Assembly (NCBI GenBank): GCA_963848115.1
Contig: CAWKCP010000007.1
Span: 868,001-932,000, forward strand
DNA from: JAWKOK01 sp963848115
GTDB lineage: Bacteria; Chloroflexota; Anaerolineae; Caldilineales; Caldilineaceae
Direction: 5' to 3'
DNA: 64,000 nucleotides
Part shown: positions 28,723 to 36,417 of the stretch, piece by piece
Layout of the letters: each line of letters starts with the position of its first letter
Position numbering within the stretch: position 1 is the stretch's first letter
Made by a program: the position numbers and the translations under genes
Notes under the pieces: generated by a model
What the model was told of the DNA's origin: nothing
The model's input: the letters and a program-made list of their open reading frames with translations, nothing else
Database searches by the model: none

Positions 28723-29427
28723 CTAGTCGGACGATTCGTTGAAGGTTATGGAGACATCCCCATAGTTCTCCTGAATCATTCCTTTGATCGTGCTATTGCT
28801 GATATTGATGCCTGTGTCTTTTTGAATGTCCGCAGTGTTGATCTGAAAAGCGACCGCTGAGCCTTCGCCCAGGAGATGAATGTTCGCCGCCTCATCCGAC
28901 GGATACATTCGAATTTGGGCACAACCAAGTCGAAAGGCGCCATCAATTGATTCGCCGGATCCCAGCCCCAGGTAGAACGTCTTGGCAAAGATAACAGAGT
29001 CATCGTCCAAGATCTCGCCTGAGACGCCGATGACGGCCGGTACATATTCAGCGATGAGGCTTGCCTGCATATCCGAGTAGCACGCGTTCAGGAAAGCGCA
29101 CTTGACTGTTTTCCCCGCGACCCGTAACAGTTCAGCAAACGATTCCTCATCGATCTCAACAGCGTACCCGGCAGCATTCTGAACGATGATCTTCTCATTT
29201 GGACTGCCATGACCGCTGAAATGGATGAATGTAGGTCGATGCCTGAGCAACAGCTCAACGATATCATCAACCCTCACGGCCCAGTGGCTGACCAATTCGA
29301 TATGCTCGCGCAATCGCGACATTTGCAGGGCCTCATCAATGGCGCGCACTTCCTCGCCCAGTTGGAGCGATGTCGTGTCCATTGGATCGGCGGCGAGCAG
29401 CAGAATTTTTATCTTTTGCTGATTCAT
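28723..29427 (-). CDS. CHAT-domain caspase-like protease with C-terminal signalling motif
   Basis: 234 residues from ATG 29427; a TTG at 29475 would add 16 residues, but MNQQKIKILLLAADP is the usual CHAT beginning. Catalytic dyad candidates: His73 in FIHFSGHGS and Cys116 in FLNACYS. The C-terminal tail 204-230 (DTGINISNSTIKGMIQENYG...) repeats the motif found at the N-terminus of the STAND protein (I-S-x-S-x3-G-x2-Q-x-N-Y-G-x-V). First gene of a three-gene minus-strand operon. Likely effector: a protease activated when the STAND receptor oligomerises. Target unknown. Confidence 0.88.
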   Translation of the reverse strand: MNQQKIKILLLAADPMDTTSLQLGEEVRAIDEALQMSRLREHIELVSHWAVRVDDIVELLLRHRPTFIHFSGHGSPNEKIIVQNAAGYAVEIDEESFAELLRVAGKTVKCAFLNACYSDMQASLIAEYVPAVIGVSGEILDDDSVIFAKTFYLGLGSGESIDGAFRLGCAQIRMYPSDEAANIHLLGEGSAVAFQINTADIQKDTGINISNSTIKGMIQENYGDVSITFNESSD

Positions 29428-29742
29428 ACCTGTGTCCGCAGAGAACGATGAACTGGCCGGCAGCGATTGGGACAATTAGCGGATCAAATGTTCTTGAAGC
29501 GAAGGAGCATAAATATAGTACGAAACCAACAGATGGCCAAAACGCGGAAAAAACGCTGGTCGATTCGGACGGAGATGTGAGGTGGAGGGGATTCTGTAGC
29601 GTGGGTGGAATCACAGATCGAACAATTTGCTACATGCGGACACAGGTCTGGGTTGCCCCGTGCATACGTAGGGCGTGGACACAGAACGTCGAAATCTCTG
29701 TGCAATGATGTCGCCAATCCTTGTTACGGCATAAATGCCGTG
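29428..29742. other. Intergenic region upstream of the CHAT operon
   Basis: 315 bases between the CHAT start and the 3' end of the acyltransferase gene. No gene, RNA or strong repeat seen. It must hold the CHAT operon promoter; A/T-rich ATAAATATAGTAC near 29510-29522 is the only plausible -10 region I see, and no clear -35 accompanies it. Confidence 0.4.
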
Positions 29743-30531
29743 TTACAGCGGTAGACCGTCTTCCCCGAATTCCGTCACGCGCTCAAACCCCATCACCCTC
29801 TCGACCACGGCTTGGGCATGGTCGGCGAGCACGGCGGGATCATCGCCCTTCCTGGGCTGGATGGTCATGATCGGTATGAGTTCGGCCTTGATCGGACCTG
29901 GGCAGCAGAGCAGGCGCCAGCCTGCGGCTATCATGGACTCGTCCAGCCGCCCATGCCAGACGACAATGTCGGGTCGACTGTAGCGAATGGCACAGACCAG
30001 GTAGGGCATCTCGTTGGCGATGGCGATCTTGAAGATCCCAAACCGGAATGGGTAGATGCAGATACCGGTTCCCAAACGGCCTTCTGGAAAGACGGCGATG
30101 GGCGGATCCTGATGCTCCGCATACGCCTCCGCAATATCGCCCGCTGCGCGCTGCCGGCCCTCCGGCGTGCGCCGGTCGAGATAGATGGCCCCGAACGAGG
30201 TCAACATGCGCAAAATCAGGCGTTCCTTGACCTCGATGGCCGAGAGAAAGCGCATGGGGGTGACGGTGTAGAGCGTCGTGATGTCCAGAAAGGAGACGTG
30301 GTTGGCGAAGACCAGACCCTGGTGTTGGTGGATCATCTCCGGGTCGGAGCAGGTGACATGCACGTTGCAAACGGTGTGAAATGCGTGCGCCATCCCCTTG
30401 GCGACCCAAGCCTGGACCGGATTGCCGCGATATCGGAAGCTGAAGAGATCGAGCACGATGATTAGAGGCAATCCGACCAGGAAAACCAGCACAGTCAGTA
30501 GAAATCGAAATAGACCGAGCAACTGTCTCAT
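29743..30531 (-). CDS. 1-acyl-sn-glycerol-3-phosphate acyltransferase (PlsC family)
   Basis: 262 residues from the ATG at 30531; the frame is open much further upstream, but that part runs through the ABC permease gene on the same strand and is not protein-like. N-terminal TM (LLGLFRFLLTVLVFLVGLPLIIVL), then the acyltransferase motifs HVSFLD (His78, Asp83) and FPEGRLG (148-154). Transfers an acyl chain in phospholipid synthesis at the membrane. It lies 20 bases after the sugar permease gene in the same direction and may be co-transcribed, though the function is unrelated. Confidence 0.85.
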   Translation of the reverse strand: MRQLLGLFRFLLTVLVFLVGLPLIIVLDLFSFRYRGNPVQAWVAKGMAHAFHTVCNVHVTCSDPEMIHQHQGLVFANHVSFLDITTLYTVTPMRFLSAIEVKERLILRMLTSFGAIYLDRRTPEGRQRAAGDIAEAYAEHQDPPIAVFPEGRLGTGICIYPFRFGIFKIAIANEMPYLVCAIRYSRPDIVVWHGRLDESMIAAGWRLLCCPGPIKAELIPIMTIQPRKGDDPAVLADHAQAVVERVMGFERVTEFGEDGLPL

Positions 30532-30551
30532 AGTACCGTTCCGCTTGAAGG

Positions 30552-31439
30552 CTATCCCTTGATGGCGCCGATGGTGTAGTTTGACAGGAGGTGCTTTCTG
30601 CCGGCGACGAAGATGAAAACGATGGGCAACGTCGCCAGAAAGGCTCCAGCCAGAATCATACCATATTCGATCTTGTAGAGGCCCACCAGCGTGGCCAGGC
30701 CAACCGGATAGGTAAAGCGTTCGGAAGAACGCAACACGATCAACGGCCACAGATAATCGTTCCACGAACCAAGGAATACAAGCACAGCCAGCACGGAGAT
30801 GGCCCCACGCACCAGCGGCAGTCCGATGCGCCAATAGATGCCGAACTCAGAAGCGCCGTCGATGCGCGCCGCGTCGATCAACTCGTTCGGGATAGCCAAC
30901 ATGGTTTGGCGCAGGAAGAAGACGCCGAAGGCGCTGACCGCGCCGGGAATGATAATGGCCCAGTAGGTATCCAGCCATCCGATCCGCACCATTAGCAGGA
31001 AGAGCGGTACAAGGGTCACCTGGTACGGAAAGGTTAAGGTGGCCAGCAGGAAGATGAAAAGCACCTGCTTCCCGGCAAATTCAAATTTGGCGAACCCCCA
31101 GCCCACCAGCGATGCCACCAAGAGGGTGAGGAAGGTCTGGCTGACGGCCACAACAAGGCTGTTCAGAAACTGGCGTACAAACGGGATCTCACTGCCGTTG
31201 AGCAGACGCTGGTAGTTTTCGAGGGTCGGCGCCTTGGGCATAAATGTCAACGGGTAGCTGAAAATCTCTGCGTTGAGCTTGAAGGAGCCGGTGATCATGT
31301 AGAGGAAGGGCGCGCCGGTTAGAATCACGCCAAGGACGATGATGAAGTAGATCAGCACCCGTTCAACGAACTTGCGTACTCTGACGCTACGCCTTGTGGG
31401 AACGGCTGTCTCCACTGCCACTGATGTCGTTGTCGACAT
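30552..31439 (-). CDS. Carbohydrate ABC transporter permease, MalG type
   Basis: 295 residues, six TM helices. The EAA-type loop reads NELIDAARIDGASEFGIYWRIGLPLV. Long hydrophilic N-terminus before TM1. It ends LSNYTIGAIKG, the usual ending of this family. Encoded 3 bases after the MalF-type permease. No ATPase gene is present; such sugar systems in this phylum often share an MsmK/UgpC-type ATPase encoded elsewhere. Confidence 0.92.
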   Translation of the reverse strand: MSTTTSVAVETAVPTRRSVRVRKFVERVLIYFIIVLGVILTGAPFLYMITGSFKLNAEIFSYPLTFMPKAPTLENYQRLLNGSEIPFVRQFLNSLVVAVSQTFLTLLVASLVGWGFAKFEFAGKQVLFIFLLATLTFPYQVTLVPLFLLMVRIGWLDTYWAIIIPGAVSAFGVFFLRQTMLAIPNELIDAARIDGASEFGIYWRIGLPLVRGAISVLAVLVFLGSWNDYLWPLIVLRSSERFTYPVGLATLVGLYKIEYGMILAGAFLATLPIVFIFVAGRKHLLSNYTIGAIKG

Positions 31440-31442
31440 TTT

Positions 31443-32324
31443 TTAGTCCTCCCTGAACATGCCCAAGACGCGCAATTGAATCAAGGTCAGGAGGAGGATA
31501 ATCAGCGCCAGCGTGTAGCCAATGGCCGCTGCATAGCTGAACTTCATGAATCGGAACCCGGTCATGTAGAGATACATGGTCATAAAAAGTCCTGAGTTGC
31601 TTGGGCCGCCCTCAAGACCGACCAGGAGTGACGGCTCGGCGAAGAGGTTATAGGAACCGATGATGGCAAAGGTCATCACAAATATCATGACTGGCCGCAG
31701 CAGAGGCAGTGTGACATGGCGAAACTGCTGCCAGCGATTGGCTCCGTCGATAAGGGCCGCCTCTTTGACCTCCTCTGGGATGCTCTGTAGGCCGGCCATG
31801 AAGTAGAGCGCGTTAATGCCGGTATAACGCCACAGGCCAAGGATAATGATCGACGGCAGTACGAATGTCGGATCCAGCAGCCACCGAACAGGCTCGATGC
31901 CCAGTGGAATCAAAATGTAGTTGTTGATCAGCCCATATTCCCAGTTAAAGACCAACCCGAAAATGATAGCGACTACCACGCCTGAGGTGATGTTGGGCGC
32001 AAAAAAGAAGAGGCGAAAGAACTCACGCGAGCGCAGCCAGCGCAGCACCAGCACCAACGCCAAGCCTAGCGCCGCCGGTACAATCAGAAAGATGCTGCCC
32101 GCAGCGTAGACGGTCGTGTTGACAAGCGCTTTGCGAAAGAGGTTGTCGCTGAAGAGACGCGTATAGTTTTCAAGACCGATAAACTGCGGCTCGGACCCGA
32201 TCCCAACCTGCTGGAAGAAGCTAAGGTAAAGCGCCCACAGCACCGGATAAAGAAAGAAGATTGCATACCCAATAAAAAATGGGCTGATAAAAAGATATGG
32301 CGTAAGCCGTCGTCGTAGGCGCAT
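31443..32324 (-). CDS. Carbohydrate ABC transporter permease, MalF type
   Basis: 293 residues from the ATG at 32324 (MRLRRRLTPYLFISPFFIGY), the normal length and start for this family. The reading frame extends back through the heptanucleotide repeat and would add about 80 residues of RSTQHAA units; that extension is an artefact of the repeat. EAA-type loop: EEVKEAALIDGANRWQQFRHVTLPLL. Middle gene of binding protein - MalF - MalG. Confidence 0.92.
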   Translation of the reverse strand: MRLRRRLTPYLFISPFFIGYAIFFLYPVLWALYLSFFQQVGIGSEPQFIGLENYTRLFSDNLFRKALVNTTVYAAGSIFLIVPAALGLALVLVLRWLRSREFFRLFFFAPNITSGVVVAIIFGLVFNWEYGLINNYILIPLGIEPVRWLLDPTFVLPSIIILGLWRYTGINALYFMAGLQSIPEEVKEAALIDGANRWQQFRHVTLPLLRPVMIFVMTFAIIGSYNLFAEPSLLVGLEGGPSNSGLFMTMYLYMTGFRFMKFSYAAAIGYTLALIILLLTLIQLRVLGMFRED

Positions 32325-32347
32325 CGGCGTGACCTTTCGGTGAAGTA

Positions 32348-32527
32348 GCGTGCTGCGTGCTGCGTGCTGCGTGCTGCGTGCTGCGTGCTGCGTGCTGCGT
32401 GCTGCGTGCTGCGTGCTGCGTGCTGCGTGCTGCGTGCTGCGTGCTGCGTGCTGCGTGCTGCGTGCTGCGTGCTGCGTGCTGCGTGCTGCGTGCTGCGTGC
32501 TGCGTGCTGCGTGCTGCGTGCTGCGTG
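32348..32527. repeat. Heptanucleotide tandem repeat (GTGCTGC), about 25 copies
   Basis: A near-perfect run of the 7-base unit over 180 bases, between the substrate-binding protein gene and the MalF gene of the same operon. Seven is not a multiple of three, so all frames stay open through it and produce spurious ORFs on both strands. Copy number is likely variable between cells. In the mRNA it lies in the intercistronic spacer and could change permease expression relative to binding protein. Confidence 0.95.
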
Positions 32528-32606
32528 AAAGATGGTAATTGCTCAGGATTCGGGCGTCAACCGTTAACAACTATCAATTCACCATTAACCATCGCTCTGA
32601 TCAGCC

Positions 32607-32645
32607 ATTGACAATTGAAAGTTGACAATTGACCATCGACAATTC
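32607..32645. repeat. Short imperfect tandem repeat of TTGACAATTGA
   Basis: Units ATTGACAATTGAA, GTTGACAATTGAC and ATCGACAATTCCC follow each other. Each unit is itself partly palindromic (CAATTG). It sits just downstream of the binding-protein gene, before the heptanucleotide repeat. Probably a dispersed low-complexity intergenic repeat. Confidence 0.6.
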
Positions 32646-32673
32646 CCACCCTCACGCAGCAAGCAGCAGTCCT

Positions 32674-33987
32674 TTACCCTTGCTCCTGCGCCATCGTCTC
32701 TCGAATGTTCTCGGAGATCTCAGCGAATACTTCTTCCGGCATGCGATTGCCGTCGTAGATATCCTGCCAGGCGGCGGTCAACTGAGCGTTCATTTCGGCC
32801 CGGTAGGGACTCTGGTATTGGGCCGGCACATCTGGCCCGACTTCGGCGAAGACCGCACCCAGATCCTGGCCGTTGAAGTAATCGTCGGCCGCGTGTAGGC
32901 GCTCATTGGCCATAGCCGGAATGTAGGGCGGGAAGAGACTGGTCATCTCAAAACGTCGCACATTGCCTTCCTCAGACAACATGGAGTATTGCATGAAGTC
33001 CCAGGCGGCATCGGTATAGTCACTCGTCTTGACGATACAGTTTCCAGTACCCCCGTGACAAGAAGTGCGAATTCCGTCCGTCGTCCATGCGGGCAGGGGC
33101 ATGGACATCCATTTGCCTTCCAACTCCGGTGCATTGTCCTTGAAGAAGCCAGCGTACCAGTCGGCACCCACCTGCGATACGAAACTGCCATCGCGCACTG
33201 CAGCCCACCAGGCATCGCCGGTCGGCGCCTGATCGGCAATCGCATGCTCATCGCGCAGACCAAGAATCCAATTCATCGTCTCGATCGAAAGATCGGAATC
33301 GAGCTTCACATTGCCTTCCGCATCGAAGTAATCTTCACCTCGTTGGCGCAGAAGAACGTCATGGCCGGGGAAGGCCAGTGCGTTGACATCATCTCCGACC
33401 ACGCTGGCTGCGGCATTGATATAGTCTTCCCATGTAGCGACCGCCTCCATGTCAACGCCGGCATCGCCCCATAGATCATGGCGATAGTAAAGTACCACCG
33501 GCGTCAAAGCGTGTTCCACGCCATAGACCTTGCCCTTGTAGCTGTAGAGCGCCTGACGGTTTTCGACTAGATCTTCGTTGTAGCCGCCCTCGATCAGCAT
33601 GTCATTGAGATCGACAAGGCCCGGATCGGCGCCGCGCAGGAAGCCGCCAAAACGGCCTTGCTCGATGTCGGCCAGATCCGGTGCGCCCACACCGCCCGAT
33701 TGCAGTGCGATCTGGAGCTTGTCATGCATGTCGCCGTAGGCGATTTCGGTCACTTCCAGGTTGAAATCCGGATTTACTTCGGCCTTGTAGTCCTCGGCCA
33801 TGGACTCAAACCAGCGTGCATGGGTGTTGACAAAGGTCCACAGTTCCAGATTCAATGGTTCCCCGGCAACGACTTCACCACCCGCGGGCGCGGCGCTCGG
33901 CGCCGCACACGCAGCCACGGCCATGGCCCCTGCAGTAACGCCCATGGCCTTCAACAGACTGCGACGAGAGAGCTTGCGTTCGATCAT
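32674..33987 (-). CDS. Extracellular solute-binding protein, family 1 (sugar ABC transporter)
   Basis: 437 residues. The N-terminus combines a twin-arginine signature (SRRSLLKAMG) with a lipobox (VAACAAP), so it is a Tat-exported lipoprotein. The mature part shows the family-1 pattern (LELWTFVNTH, PDLADIEQGRFGGF, YYRHDLWGDAGVD, FPGHDVLL). AGGAGGAAAGC precedes the ATG, an unusually strong Shine-Dalgarno in keeping with high expression. First gene of the sugar operon; the UroD-like gene and GntR regulator lie upstream in the same direction. Confidence 0.93.
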   Translation of the reverse strand: MIERKLSRRSLLKAMGVTAGAMAVAACAAPSAAPAGGEVVAGEPLNLELWTFVNTHARWFESMAEDYKAEVNPDFNLEVTEIAYGDMHDKLQIALQSGGVGAPDLADIEQGRFGGFLRGADPGLVDLNDMLIEGGYNEDLVENRQALYSYKGKVYGVEHALTPVVLYYRHDLWGDAGVDMEAVATWEDYINAAASVVGDDVNALAFPGHDVLLRQRGEDYFDAEGNVKLDSDLSIETMNWILGLRDEHAIADQAPTGDAWWAAVRDGSFVSQVGADWYAGFFKDNAPELEGKWMSMPLPAWTTDGIRTSCHGGTGNCIVKTSDYTDAAWDFMQYSMLSEEGNVRRFEMTSLFPPYIPAMANERLHAADDYFNGQDLGAVFAEVGPDVPAQYQSPYRAEMNAQLTAAWQDIYDGNRMPEEVFAEISENIRETMAQEQG

Positions 33988-34049
33988 GGTGCTTTCCTCC
34001 TGTCAGAATGGTGCAAAAAGATTGACGAACTCTTCCACAGATGACTCTG

Positions 34050-34165
34050 CTGCAAAAAGCCTTTTCTTGACACGAATGGTCACGGATTTACACGAACTGT
34101 GTCGTCGCCCCAGAGAGAAGATTCGTGATAATTCGTGTAAATTCGTGTCAAGATCCCTTTTTGCA
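34050..34165. repeat. Long intergenic inverted repeat (CACGAAT-rich)
   Basis: The left arm 34050-34096 and right arm 34120-34165 share CTGCAAAAAG, CTTGACACGAAT and TTTACACGAA in opposite orientation, with small differences. The repeated unit TTCGTG also occurs several times within each arm. The rest of the 326-base gap (33988-34313) holds only similar low-complexity CAGATGA/CATCTGTG words and no gene. Confidence 0.65.
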
Positions 34166-34313
34166 GTGGACTCTCAGATGAACACAGATGAAAGACTGGA
34201 TTTTCACGGATGATTTTCCGGCATTTAGCAAATTTTCAGCTTCATCTGTGTCTTGTCCTTTTTCATCCGTGCAGATCTGTGGTAAAAAGCGCTCCACATT
34301 CACCTACAATTCC

Positions 34314-35360
34314 CTACCGATATTGCTGACGATGTTGCTCGCCGTAGCGAAGCGCCTCATCAAGAAATGCCTCAATGTTCTCAAGCGGCGTGTCGGGCAG
34401 AATGCCGTTGCCCGCGGCCAGGCAGACGCCCCCATCGGGTCGATCAAAAGTATCGATGAGGTGACGCACTTCGGCGCGAACCTGCTCCGGTGTTCCTTCG
34501 GGCAGGATGTGCTGGACATCAAAGCCGACCAGGAAGGTCATGCGGTCGCCGAACTCCTTGGCCACGGCAACCTCATCCATGGTGCCCTTCTGGACGGGAT
34601 GGAAGACGTTGACGCCGACTTCGATCAGATCATCCATGATGGCGGTGTTGTTGCCGCACGAGTGGAGCCACCAGTGCAGGTTGTTGCGACGCAGACACTC
34701 GCCCACACGCGCGTAGTAGGGCTTGATCATCTCGCGATAGGTCTTGGGACTCATGAAGAGCTGGCGTTGATGGCCCAGATCATCGCTGGTCCAGAAGCCG
34801 TCGGGTCGAAGCACGCTCGATAGACGATCGATGTAGCGAATGTAGTGATCGCAGAGTGCATCATGCATGCGGTGGATCTCATCCGGATAGAGATGATAGT
34901 CCATCAACAAATTTTCCATCCCGCGGATGGCCCAGGGCCGCTCGAAGAAGAGACGCCACCAGCCGACCAGCACGTACTGGCCCGCGTCGCGCAGCCTGTC
35001 GGCAGTCTCGACCAGGGCATCGATCTGGGGATCGGTCGCCGGATCGGAGAGTTTGTCGATGAACTCATCGAGTTTGACCCAATCGTCGACGACAGCTCGG
35101 GCATCATGCGCGCCTTCTTCAACGATATCCCAGGAAAGACCCATCTGCTGGGGTAGAATTGGATCCAAGAAGAGAACCGTGGCATCTTCCGGATAGCCAT
35201 CAAAGCGGTCCAGTTGATCGCCATAGCGATCCTCCAGTCCTTCACCCCACCACTTGGTGCGCACCAACGGGATACGTGCCGGGCCGGTCCGCTCCAATGC
35301 GGCAATTACTTCGGCCTTGGGGAGCGCAGTCCAGATGCGCTCGCGGATCTCAGTTGCCAT
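34314..35360 (-). CDS. Uroporphyrinogen decarboxylase-family methyltransferase-like protein
   Basis: 348 residues of the UroD/MtaA/CmuA superfamily. The Zn-binding type motif HSCGN is at 233-237 (His233, Cys235), as in corrinoid-dependent methyltransferases rather than haem-pathway HemE; the N-terminal Arg-rich HemE signature is missing. No corrinoid protein or other methyltransferase subunit is nearby. It stands between a sugar transporter operon and a GntR regulator, all on the same strand. Such UroD-like genes often accompany carbohydrate operons in this phylum, where their role is unproved. Confidence 0.8.
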   Translation of the reverse strand: MATEIRERIWTALPKAEVIAALERTGPARIPLVRTKWWGEGLEDRYGDQLDRFDGYPEDATVLFLDPILPQQMGLSWDIVEEGAHDARAVVDDWVKLDEFIDKLSDPATDPQIDALVETADRLRDAGQYVLVGWWRLFFERPWAIRGMENLLMDYHLYPDEIHRMHDALCDHYIRYIDRLSSVLRPDGFWTSDDLGHQRQLFMSPKTYREMIKPYYARVGECLRRNNLHWWLHSCGNNTAIMDDLIEVGVNVFHPVQKGTMDEVAVAKEFGDRMTFLVGFDVQHILPEGTPEQVRAEVRHLIDTFDRPDGGVCLAAGNGILPDTPLENIEAFLDEALRYGEQHRQQYR

Positions 35361-35404
35361 GAAACACCGGATTCCTTTCTATGCAGTAGCTCTCCAGGTA
35401 GAGT

Positions 35405-36133
35405 CTAGGCAGCTTCACTGTTTGCTGCCTCGATATCAGATTCGTCCCCGTCGCCGATCTTCGACCAGACCAACATCACATGCTTCCGGATCAAGTCGCC
35501 CGCTGCACAGGCATCCTGCGCCGTCAGCACATCCAGGATAGGCTGATGCGCTTCCGCGATCTCATGCAGATCAGAAAAATATCGCGGGTGGGTCTGGGTA
35601 ATGAAGCGCTGGATCTGTGAATAGAGGGGGAGCCAGATTTGGTGCAGCGTTTTGCTGCCCGACCACTCACAAATACGCAGATGAAAGCCCATGTCGTATT
35701 CAACGAGTTCGCCCCACTCGTTGCAGTCAGCCGCATAGCGCATGAGGTCGACTATCTCGCTCAGTTCGTCGATGTGTTCATCGCGCAAGTTGGCGACGGC
35801 GCGTTGAATGGCAAAACACTCCACAAGTGCGCGCACAGAGAAAAGTTCATACATTTCATTGCGGAAAATCGCAGTCACAAACGTACCGCTTCGAGCCTGG
35901 CGTTCTACCAGGCCCTCATACTCCAGCCGTCCCAGCGCCTCGCGCACAGGCCCCTGGCTCGTCCCCATCTGGTCGGCGACCTTCATCTCGACGATACGTT
36001 CCCCCGGCGGCAGGGCGCCATAGATGATGTCGGAGCGAAGCTGTTCCCAGACTTGGTCGGAGAGCGAAGAGAGCGGGCCGCGCAGTCGCGCCAAGGCTCG
36101 TTCAGATCTGCTGGATGACGGGATTGCACTCAT
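35405..36133 (-). CDS. GntR-family transcriptional regulator, FadR/FCD subgroup
   Basis: 242 residues. Winged helix about 22-95 (VWEQLRSDIIYGALPPGERI, GTSQGPVREALGRLEYEGLVERQARSGTFV), then the all-helical FCD effector domain. Its metal/ligand residues are visible as Asp and His in EYDMGFHLR, His in AEAHQP and His in RKHVML. FCD regulators usually sense sugar acids or carboxylates. It is first in a minus-strand series (GntR, UroD-like, binding protein, permeases) and probably controls it. Confidence 0.9.
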   Translation of the reverse strand: MSAIPSSSRSERALARLRGPLSSLSDQVWEQLRSDIIYGALPPGERIVEMKVADQMGTSQGPVREALGRLEYEGLVERQARSGTFVTAIFRNEMYELFSVRALVECFAIQRAVANLRDEHIDELSEIVDLMRYAADCNEWGELVEYDMGFHLRICEWSGSKTLHQIWLPLYSQIQRFITQTHPRYFSDLHEIAEAHQPILDVLTAQDACAAGDLIRKHVMLVWSKIGDGDESDIEAANSEAA

Positions 36134-36160
36134 GATAGAAAGACCGGTTCCCTGTCACCG

Positions 36161-36177
36161 ATAATTGATTATCGATT
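36161..36177. promoter_or_regulatory. Candidate GntR operator
   Basis: ATAAT-TG-ATTAT (36161-36172) is a perfect inverted repeat, followed at once by CG-ATTAT. It lies 28 bases upstream of the GntR start codon, the usual place for autoregulation. It does not match the FadR TGGT/ACCA consensus, so the link is positional only. Confidence 0.4.
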
Positions 36178-36307
36178 ATGAATAGAAGTAGTGTATCATC
36201 TGGAGTATTCGATGTCAACGACAAAATGCATTTCGCCTCTCGTCGGAATTCACGTTCTAAACTGACATTTCTACGAGATCACCAGCTTCTAACCGCCGAG
36301 ATTCAGG

Positions 36308-36345
36308 GACTGTGAGATTGCGGCCTCGTCTGCAATTTCACAGTC
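36308..36345. terminator. Stem-loop upstream of MFS gene
   Basis: GACTGTGAGATTGC (36308-36321) pairs with GCAATTTCACAGTC (36332-36345) with one mismatch and a 10-base loop. It lies between the divergent GntR and MFS genes, so it is more likely a regulatory or dispersed palindromic element than a terminator. Confidence 0.4.
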
Positions 36346-36417
36346 TCAGGCCGAAGGCCAAAATCCCTCAATCCCAAAAGATATGATCTCGGCATGCTTT
36401 CAGTTGAGGTGGCACAA

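Noticed and set aside
32348..32527. Possible CRISPR array
   Set aside because: Unit is 7 bases with no spacers; it is a microsatellite, and no cas gene is present.
32350..32611. Plus-strand ORFs of repeated MLRAACCV/CCVLRAA units and the RSTQHAA extension of the permease
   Set aside because: They are translations of the heptanucleotide repeat, open in every frame; the permease has a normal start at 32324.
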